Below, piece by piece: positions 58,558 to 64,000 of a stretch of 64,000 bases of DNA. The notes beneath the pieces were generated by a model. The model saw only the letters and a list, made by a program, of their open reading frames with translations. It did not search any database and was not told where the DNA came from. Source of the DNA: Lottiidibacillus patelloidae (GTDB lineage Bacteria > Bacillota > Bacilli > Bacillales > SA5d-4); contig NZ_NPIA01000001.1 in assembly GCF_002262935.1 (NCBI RefSeq), positions 248,001-312,000 of the forward strand, given 5' to 3'. Both the position numbers and the translations under genes were made by a program. Positions within the stretch are counted from its first letter, which is position 1; each line of letters starts with the position of its first letter.

Positions 58558-58791
58558 ATGTGGGGGATATTTTTCATTCTATTAATAGCTATAGCAATCA
58601 TTATGTATGAAGTTCCTAAAATGCTAAGAAACCGAGAGTTGAAGCAAATGTTATTTTTTTTCACACTGCTTTTATTTGGAGTAGTATTAAGTATTCTTAA
58701 TTTTCTACACGTTAATATCCCTAGTCCTATCCTTGTATTAAGATTTGTTTATTCACCAATTAGTAATTGGATTGAGGCAGTATTGAGTTAG
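58558..58791 (+). CDS. Small two-helix protein of the germinant receptor operon (D-type)
   Basis: A 77-residue protein with two membrane helices (FFILLIAIAIIMYEV and MLFFFTLLLFGVVLSIL). Small two-helix D subunits occur in many germinant receptor operons and modulate receptor activity. It lies between the C and B genes, 17 bp after C, with AAAGGAGC as the ribosome site, so it is probably such a D protein. Confidence 0.75.
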   Translation: MWGIFFILLIAIAIIMYEVPKMLRNRELKQMLFFFTLLLFGVVLSILNFLHVNIPSPILVLRFVYSPISNWIEAVLS

Positions 58792-58810
58792 GAAAGTAGG
58801 TGAATTTGCG

Positions 58811-59908
58811 ATGGAGAAGGGAAGAATTTCAAGCCGCCAATTTGTGATTCTTGTCATTATGTTTTCATTAGGAAGCTCAACAATGATAGTGCCACAATAT
58901 ATTATACTAAGTACCCAACAGGATGGTTGGATTTCAGCAATATTGGCAACTGTCATGGCACTATTTATAGTTTTATTTTATGGGAAATTAATAAACTTGT
59001 ATCCAACTAAATCAATAGTAGAAGTTGCAATTATCATTTTCGGAAAATGGATAGGAAAGATAATTGGATTTGTTTATCTAAGTTATTTTATGATTCTTGC
59101 TTCGGGCTTATTACGTCAAGCCGGGGACTTCATCACGACAGAAATTATGCCAGAGACACCAATTCAAGCTCTTATGATTCTTATTTTAGCTGTATCAATT
59201 GTTGCAGTGCGTTTAGGTATAGAAGTACTTGCAAGAACAAGTGAAGTTTTTTTACCGTGGATCATAGGTTTGTTTATTGTTCTAACGCTATCCTTATTAC
59301 CAAAAGTTGATTTGCTGAATATACAACCAGTGTTAGAAAATGGGATAAAGCCAGTTATAAAAGGGACATATACGCTTCTAGGAGTGCCATTTATAGATTT
59401 TATTGTTTTATTAATGATCACCCCCTATGTTAAGGATCATAGTAAAATTGGAAAATCGTTTATGATAGGTACAATAATTGGTGGAACGTTAATTACTCTT
59501 ATTATTTCTTTATCGCTCCTCGTATTAGGTCCTGAGTTGGCTTATCGTTCACTCTACCTCACTTATGAGTTAGGAAAGCAAATAGAAATAGGGAATTTTC
59601 TAGAGCGTGTTGAATTAATAGTTGCAATCATTTGGTTAGTAACTATTTTTGTCAAAATAACAATTGCCTTTTATATTTCTTGTTTATCTTTAACACAAAT
59701 CTTCAATTTGAGTAACTATAAAACATTAACCTTACCAATTAGCATGATCATCATCCCTTTAGCGTTATTTTTAGTGAAAAACTTGCTGGAGTTTAATGAA
59801 TTTGTAACTACAGTATTTACACCATTTGTTTTTACAGTAGGATTACTTATACCAATTCTGCTTTACATTATTGGTTCAATTAGGAAGAAGCTAGGGAAGA
59901 CTAGTTAA
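58811..59908 (+). CDS. Spore germinant receptor subunit B (GerAB/GerKB family)
   Basis: An integral membrane protein of 365 residues with about ten helices, in the amino acid permease-like superfamily; it forms the germinant-binding channel part of the receptor. Start region RISSRQFVILVIMFSLGSS is typical of GerB proteins. GTAGGTG precedes ATG 58811. It is the last gene of the operon; no clear terminator follows before the convergent VOC gene. Confidence 0.93.
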   Translation: MEKGRISSRQFVILVIMFSLGSSTMIVPQYIILSTQQDGWISAILATVMALFIVLFYGKLINLYPTKSIVEVAIIIFGKWIGKIIGFVYLSYFMILASGLLRQAGDFITTEIMPETPIQALMILILAVSIVAVRLGIEVLARTSEVFLPWIIGLFIVLTLSLLPKVDLLNIQPVLENGIKPVIKGTYTLLGVPFIDFIVLLMITPYVKDHSKIGKSFMIGTIIGGTLITLIISLSLLVLGPELAYRSLYLTYELGKQIEIGNFLERVELIVAIIWLVTIFVKITIAFYISCLSLTQIFNLSNYKTLTLPISMIIIPLALFLVKNLLEFNEFVTTVFTPFVFTVGLLIPILLYIIGSIRKKLGKTS

Positions 59909-59958
59909 ATATTCAATACTTTTGAAATTAGAATTTATGATGATATAAACTATACAAC

Positions 59959-60366
59959 TTACAAAACATCTGGCGCAACTAACTCAATTTTGATTCGTTC
60001 AGGGTCCTCAAAAAATACAGCATAATAGTTTTCGCCACCTGCATATGGGTGGCTATCTTTATATAAAATAGTCACTCCTCTTTCTTCAAGCTCGATTGCA
60101 AATTCGTCAACTTGTTCACGAGACTTTGCATGAAATGCTAAATGATTTAACCCTGGGCGACAACGATGATATGGTACGTCTAAATACTTTTCTTCTGCTT
60201 GCACAAAAACTAAATATGTAGCACCTAGCTTCCAGCTTATGCCTTGATCCCATTTTTGGTATTCAAAGTAACCTAATTTTTCTAAAAACCATTTCCAAAA
60301 ACGAATACTTTCTTGAAGATTACTTACGTATAGTTCAATATGATGAACTAACCCATTATTATCCAA
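59959..60366 (-). CDS. VOC-family (glyoxalase-like) protein
   Basis: A 135-residue vicinal-oxygen-chelate fold protein: VHHIELYVSNLQESIRFWKWFLEKLGY, LNHLAFHAKSREQVDEF and YYAVFFEDPERIKIELVAP. Metal ligands of the type His/Glu are present (HHIEL, NHLAF, IKIELV). The reaction is not known. The start is TTG 60366, with AAGGATGTGA upstream. It is monocistronic. Confidence 0.82.
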   Translation of the reverse strand: MDNNGLVHHIELYVSNLQESIRFWKWFLEKLGYFEYQKWDQGISWKLGATYLVFVQAEEKYLDVPYHRCRPGLNHLAFHAKSREQVDEFAIELEERGVTILYKDSHPYAGGENYYAVFFEDPERIKIELVAPDVL

Positions 60367-60434
60367 ATAATCACATCCTTATGCTATTATTATACTAACT
60401 ATACAACATTGTATATCATTATGGGGGATGAAGA

Positions 60435-61523
60435 ATGGAATTGACTTGGAAGGAAGAAAAAGTATCTTTAGATGAAGTGTTAGAGTGGATTAAAAGTGTC
60501 ACCTCCGCAACTAATGTTAAAGGTCCAGAAAAAATATTCCGAGCGAATGATTGGGGAATTACGGCAAAATTTCTTGCAGATGGGAAGGAAGTAGTTTGCA
60601 AAATTGGCTTTCTACCACTTTTTCAAACATCCCCAGCAATTTATCAATTGTTAAATGGTGCTTCGAATGCTCATGTACCTAACCTTATTAAAGCTGTTGA
60701 AAAAGGTCAACAAACATGGATGTTATTTAAGCCATTTTATGGGCAAGATTTAAAAGAAAGCTTAAGTCTAGCAGGTATTAAAGAAGCGGCAAAAACAATT
60801 GCTTCTATTCAAAATGAAGTTTCTAAGAAGTATATGAATAATAGTAGATCAATACCGAAAATAGAGATAAATGAGCTTAAACCATTTTGTCATACCTTTC
60901 TCGACTTTTTAGAAGAAAATTATGCACCGCTTTGGAGGACTAACACTAGGAAAATTGCAGAAGACTTTCGTATTAATAAAGACAAGGTAGCAATATTAGG
61001 TGAGCCAAAAACATATCAGACTTTGAAAGCTAGTATTTCACAAATATGTAGAAAACTTTTTGACGTGAATATACCTCTTTCAATCTTTCACTTAGATTTA
61101 CATACAGGGAATGTAGTTACACTCGAAAATGGGTCGAAACTTATTTATGATTGGGAAGAAGCCATAATTACACTACCTTTTTTTGCACTAAGTAAACTAT
61201 TGCCAGAAGCTGCAAATTTAGCAGATGAAGAAAATATATCAAATGACCCACATTTATTAACGTGGAACGCTGCTCAACAAAGTGTAATAAATGCTTATCT
61301 AAAAGAATTAAATTTCAATAGTGAAAGTAATAAACAACATATTTTTGACTTAGCAATGTGCCTGGCACCACTCATTTATGCAAACCAAAGCTTGCAGTTT
61401 ATTGACCAAGTCGGTTGGTTGGATGATGCAGCAGGATTTTTAGCGTATGATGTAATACTAGCTTTTGAAAGAATGGAAGAATTAGAGAAAAAGGGGAAAT
61501 TTGATGTTTTATATGACAGTTGA
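60435..61523 (+). CDS. Aminoglycoside-phosphotransferase/choline-kinase-like protein
   Basis: A 362-residue kinase-fold protein. The catalytic loop is IFHLDLHTGNVV (HxDxHxxN) and the metal Asp is in LIYDWEEA. N-terminal lobe features are weaker (KFLADGKEVVCKIGF with a possible ATP-binding Lys). Substrate unknown: the family phosphorylates small molecules or proteins. GGGGGATG lies ahead of ATG 60435. The acetyltransferase gene overlaps its end by 20 bp. Confidence 0.75.
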   Translation: MELTWKEEKVSLDEVLEWIKSVTSATNVKGPEKIFRANDWGITAKFLADGKEVVCKIGFLPLFQTSPAIYQLLNGASNAHVPNLIKAVEKGQQTWMLFKPFYGQDLKESLSLAGIKEAAKTIASIQNEVSKKYMNNSRSIPKIEINELKPFCHTFLDFLEENYAPLWRTNTRKIAEDFRINKDKVAILGEPKTYQTLKASISQICRKLFDVNIPLSIFHLDLHTGNVVTLENGSKLIYDWEEAIITLPFFALSKLLPEAANLADEENISNDPHLLTWNAAQQSVINAYLKELNFNSESNKQHIFDLAMCLAPLIYANQSLQFIDQVGWLDDAAGFLAYDVILAFERMEELEKKGKFDVLYDS

Positions 61524-62061
61524 TGATGAAATCAAATTAAAGTTGCTAGAAAAAAGAGATGCAGAGGATGTATATTCTATCTTAGATAAAAATAGAGATT
61601 ATTTAAGAGAGTGGCTACCTTGGGTTGACGGAATGAAATCTAAAGAAGATTATCATCCAGTTATTGAGATGTGGCTGAAACAATTTGCTGCGAATGATGG
61701 TTTTCAAGTTGGTATTTATTACAAAGAAAAATTTGTTGGAATGGTCGGTTTCCACGAGTTTAATTGGGGACATAAACAAACTACAATTGGCTATTGGCTT
61801 GATGGAGCTTCGCAAGGAAAAGGAATTATGACTCGATGTGTAAATGCATTATTAAAGTATGCGTTTGAAGAACTTAAGCTCAATCGGGTTGAAATCCGTT
61901 GTGGCGAGAAAAACTTCAAAAGTAGAGCAATTCCTGAAAGACTAGAGATGAAACATGAAGGAACCATTCGAGATGGCGAATTTTTGTATGACCATTTTAT
62001 CAATAGTTATGTATATAGTATGTTAGCAAAAGAATGGTTTGAGAAAAATAATAAATGTTAA
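61504..62061 (+). CDS. RimJ/RimL-type GNAT acetyltransferase
   Basis: A 185-residue GNAT protein close to YdaF-type ribosomal-protein serine acetyltransferases. Seen: LKLLEKRDAEDVYSILDKNRDYLREWLPWV at the start, the acetyl-CoA loop YWLDGASQGKGIMTRCV and LNRVEIRCGEKNFKSRAIPERL. I start it at ATG 61504, with AAGGGGAAA upstream; 61513 is also possible. It is translationally coupled to the kinase-like gene. Confidence 0.85.
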   Translation: MFYMTVDDEIKLKLLEKRDAEDVYSILDKNRDYLREWLPWVDGMKSKEDYHPVIEMWLKQFAANDGFQVGIYYKEKFVGMVGFHEFNWGHKQTTIGYWLDGASQGKGIMTRCVNALLKYAFEELKLNRVEIRCGEKNFKSRAIPERLEMKHEGTIRDGEFLYDHFINSYVYSMLAKEWFEKNNKC

Positions 62062-62075
62062 AATGGGAGGAAGTT

Positions 62076-62276
62076 ATGACTAGTAAACTTCAAATCTACT
62101 TTTATGGAATGATATTAGGAGCATTAATGATGATTATTCCACAATATAACTATTCGTTTTTCTTTGGTATTGTTCACAATATTTATGAATTATTACGTCT
62201 ATTAGGACTAGTATTTTTTATTACTTGTGGAGTTCCAATTGCAATAGCCGTAGTTCGTACATTATTTATTAAGTAG
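62076..62276 (+). CDS. Small membrane protein, unknown
   Basis: A 66-residue protein with two hydrophobic segments (YGMILGALMMIIPQY and LLRLLGLVFFITCGVPIAIAVV). Start ATG 62076 follows GGGAGGAAG. It follows the acetyltransferase by 14 bp and is followed by a terminator. I recognise no family. Confidence 0.6.
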   Translation: MTSKLQIYFYGMILGALMMIIPQYNYSFFFGIVHNIYELLRLLGLVFFITCGVPIAIAVVRTLFIK

Positions 62277-62307
62277 AAAGGAGCAGAATTGCTTGCTCCT
62301 TTTTTTA
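62277..62307. terminator. Bidirectional terminator
   Basis: Stem AAAGGAGC with GCTCCTTT, loop of nine bases, T run. It overlaps the 3' end of the leftward small gene. Confidence 0.8.
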
Positions 62308-62454
62308 TTGTGGTGTATTTTGTCCGCCAGTAGGGTGATTAGCTTTTTCCATATCTTCAGCTGCCATCGTATTATTTACACCTTGTGCTTCACTGAATGG
62401 CTTGCCTTTTTGTGCATTGCTTTTCTCGTTATGTCTCTTTTTATTATTCGTCAT
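62305..62454 (-). CDS. Small hydrophilic 49-residue protein, spore-protein-like
   Basis: A short ORF with ATG 62454 and GGGAG eight bases upstream. The product (MTNNKKRHNEKSNAQKGKP at the start, then SEAQGVNNTMAAEDMEKANH and an end GGQNTPQ) is very hydrophilic, without Cys or Trp. Its composition recalls minor small acid-soluble spore proteins, but I do not recognise a named one. A TGAATAA upstream could be a sigma-G -35; I see no firm -10. The remaining spacer to 62640 carries TATAAT-like sequence near 62586, probably for the ABC transporter. Confidence 0.6.
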   Translation of the reverse strand: MTNNKKRHNEKSNAQKGKPFSEAQGVNNTMAAEDMEKANHPTGGQNTPQ

Positions 62455-62640
62455 ATTTATATCTCCCTTCATATTTACGTCATTTTATCGTTCGTATAAA
62501 TTCCCTATATTATTCAAAAACTTAAAAAGGGAATGAAATAAGTGCAATATCCATTTTATTACCATTGATATTTCTACAAAAGCTTGTATAATTATAACTA
62601 TTATAAAATTCTGTAAATTATTAATAGGGGGAAAATAAAC

Positions 62641-63423
62641 ATGAAGTTAATGAAAGTATTATTTGCAGCAATGATGGTCGGTGTACTTGCGATCGCTGCT
62701 GGGTGTGGAAATAATGATAAAATTGTAGTAGCGACAGATGCTGCTTTTGCACCTTTTGAGTATTTAGATAAAGGAGAAATCGTCGGTTTTGACGTAGACA
62801 TCTTAGAAGCTGTAATGGCGGAAGCTGGACTAGAGTACGAATTAAAAAATACAGGATGGGACCCACTTTTCGCTGCATTAGATGACAATCAAGTAGGATT
62901 TGGAATTTCAGGAATTTCAATCACTCCAGACCGTATGGAGTCATACGACTTTTCAAACCCTTACTTTGAATCAAAATTATTGGCAGTATTTCCTGAAAGC
63001 TTAAAAATTTCTGGTATGCAAGATTTAGCTGGTTTAAAAATTGGCGTGCAAAATGGAACGACTGGTCAAGAAGCAGTTGAGAAAATACTAGGTAAAAACC
63101 ATTCAGCAATCTCAAAATATGACTCAACAGCACTTGCTTTTATGTCACTTAAGGCAGGGAACGTTGATGTAGTCGTAACTGATAATACTGTGGCAGAAGA
63201 GTACATTAAAAATAATCCAAATGATAAATTACAAACGTATACAGACCCAACATTATTTGCACCTGAGTATTACGCGATGGCATTTCCGAAAGGCAGTGAG
63301 TTAAAAGCCGATATCGATGCTGCACTTCAAAAAGTAATCGAAAGCGGGAAATATGCTGAAATCTTCGAAAAGTGGTTCGGTTATGCACCGAATACGGAAG
63401 TATTACTTCAAAAAGCAGAATAA
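62641..63423 (+). CDS. Polar amino acid ABC transporter substrate-binding lipoprotein
   Basis: A 260-residue solute-binding protein of family 3. Lipobox AIAAGCG (Cys about residue 22) anchors it to the outer face of the membrane. Family marks are KIVVATDAAFAPFEYLDKGEIVGFD, GISGISITPDRMESYDFSNPYF, LKIGVQNGTTGQEAVEK and DVVVTDNTVAEEYI. The ligand may be a basic or polar amino acid such as arginine or glutamine. AGGGGGAA is the ribosome site. The permease gene follows, after a hairpin that probably lowers its expression. Confidence 0.92.
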   Translation: MKLMKVLFAAMMVGVLAIAAGCGNNDKIVVATDAAFAPFEYLDKGEIVGFDVDILEAVMAEAGLEYELKNTGWDPLFAALDDNQVGFGISGISITPDRMESYDFSNPYFESKLLAVFPESLKISGMQDLAGLKIGVQNGTTGQEAVEKILGKNHSAISKYDSTALAFMSLKAGNVDVVVTDNTVAEEYIKNNPNDKLQTYTDPTLFAPEYYAMAFPKGSELKADIDAALQKVIESGKYAEIFEKWFGYAPNTEVLLQKAE

Positions 63424-63436
63424 TGATGGAAAAATT

Positions 63437-63470
63437 GCGTAACGTAGCATAATCTCGTTACGCTTTTTTA
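63437..63470 (+). terminator. Attenuator-like terminator between binding protein and permease
   Basis: Eight-base stem GCGTAACG with CGTTACGC, loop of eleven bases, then a T run. It would yield more binding protein than permease. Confidence 0.78.
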
Positions 63471-63496
63471 TATAAAACAGCGAAGGGGTATTGCAG

Positions 63497-64000
63497 ATGG
63501 AATTACAGTTTGACAAAATATTGGAATATTTACCTTTCTTTTTTAAGGGAGCATTATTTACAATCGGGCTTACTGCTGGAGGAATTTTATTAGGTAGTAT
63601 TTTAGGTCTTTTTCTTAGTTTTGGGAAAATGATTCCTAATTACTTTTTAAGATTACCTTTTGTTTGGTATATTAATCTATTTCGAGGAACGCCCCTTTTT
63701 GTACAAGTATTAATTATTCATTTTGGAGTCGTGCCGATGTTCATGACACCTGCAAATCCTATTGTGACAGGATTAATTGCTCTAACGTTAAATGGAGCTG
63801 CATATATAGCTGAAATATTCCGTGCAGGAATTCAATCAATCGATAAAGGACAGATGGAAGCCGCAAGAACAATAGGGATGACTAAAGTTCAAGCGATGCG
63901 TTATATCATATTGCCACAAGCATTTAAACGAATGATCCCACCACTTGGTAATGAGTTTATTGTTTTATTAAAAGACTCTTCAATTTTAGCTGTTATTGCT
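63497..64000 (+). CDS. Polar amino acid ABC transporter permease, 5' part
   Basis: An inner-membrane permease (HisM/GlnP family), cut by the end of the window after 168 codons. The start ATG 63497 follows GAAGGGG. Visible marks: FFKGALFTIGLTAGGILLGSILG, NLFRGTPLFVQVLIIHFG and the EAA loop MEAARTIGMTKVQAMRYIILPQA that contacts the ATPase. It is the partner of the binding protein just upstream; the ATPase gene is expected after the window. Confidence 0.93.
   Translation, partial: MELQFDKILEYLPFFFKGALFTIGLTAGGILLGSILGLFLSFGKMIPNYFLRLPFVWYINLFRGTPLFVQVLIIHFGVVPMFMTPANPIVTGLIALTLNGAAYIAEIFRAGIQSIDKGQMEAARTIGMTKVQAMRYIILPQAFKRMIPPLGNEFIVLLKDSSILAVIA

Overview
The window looks like chromosome from a low-GC, endospore-forming member of the Bacillaceae. 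Evidence: strong AGGAGG-type ribosome sites with frequent TTG/GTG starts, spore genes (an alpha/beta SASP, CotO, two CotY/CotZ proteins, a GerA-type germinant receptor), and a gene order that follows the Bacillus subtilis opp - yjbC - spx - yjbE - mecA - coiA - pepF - yjbHIKLM - NAD kinase - yjbO - prpE - fabI - cotO - cotZ/Y - yjcFGH block. I do not name a genus. I see no rRNA, tRNA, insertion sequence, prophage or CRISPR array.

Layout. 1-2.6 kb: end of an oligopeptide ABC transporter operon (oppC partial, oppD, oppF). 2.7-6.9 kb: a UbiD-family decarboxylase, a secreted glycoside-hydrolase-like protein and yjbC. 7-12 kb: a leftward RND efflux operon with a GDSL esterase, lying between yjbC and spx. 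12.2-28.4 kb: spx, a TerC-like gene, mecA, cardiolipin synthase, an ECF sigma/membrane protein pair, coiA (CTG start), pepF, yjbH, yjbI, yjbK, yjbL, a small alarmone synthetase, NAD kinase, a pseudouridine synthase, prpE and a RodA/FtsW-like gene. 28.5-38.5 kb: fabI under a FapR-like operator, a spore-coat cluster with sigma-K-like promoters, a metallo-beta-lactamase-fold hydrolase, yjcFGH, pgpA and a PAS-GGDEF-EAL protein. 38.5-41.2 kb: queCDEF behind a preQ1-I riboswitch. 41.3-47.7 kb: a two-repeat lipoprotein, a SASP, the 5-oxoprolinase genes pxpBCA, and a second ECF sigma gene paired with a membrane-anchored leucine-rich-repeat protein.

47.8-55.3 kb is the most interesting region: a 12-gene bacterial microcompartment (BMC) operon led by a SorC/DeoR-type regulator. 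It encodes two hexameric and three pentameric shell proteins, PduL phosphotransacylase, a CoA-acylating aldehyde dehydrogenase, deoxyribose-phosphate aldolase (DeoC), triosephosphate isomerase (TPI), an RpiB-like isomerase and a flavoprotein-like protein. DeoC, TPI, aldehyde dehydrogenase, PduL and the flavoprotein-like protein all carry short amphipathic N-terminal extensions of the kind that target cargo to BMC shells. The simplest reading is an organelle that cleaves 2-deoxyribose-5-phosphate to acetaldehyde and glyceraldehyde-3-phosphate, takes acetaldehyde to acetyl-phosphate, and isomerises the triose inside the shell. This fits the sugar-phosphate-utilising (SPU) class of BMC loci. Unusual details are the encapsulation-type TPI, a lysine-rich extension on one shell protein with a second strong start site, an RpiB with Asp where catalytic Cys is expected, and a tandem repeat operator over the promoter.

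55.4-64 kb: a small XRE-type regulator, a gerA-C-D-B germinant receptor operon, a VOC protein, a kinase-like protein, an acetyltransferase, two small proteins, and the start of a polar amino acid ABC transporter that runs off the end.
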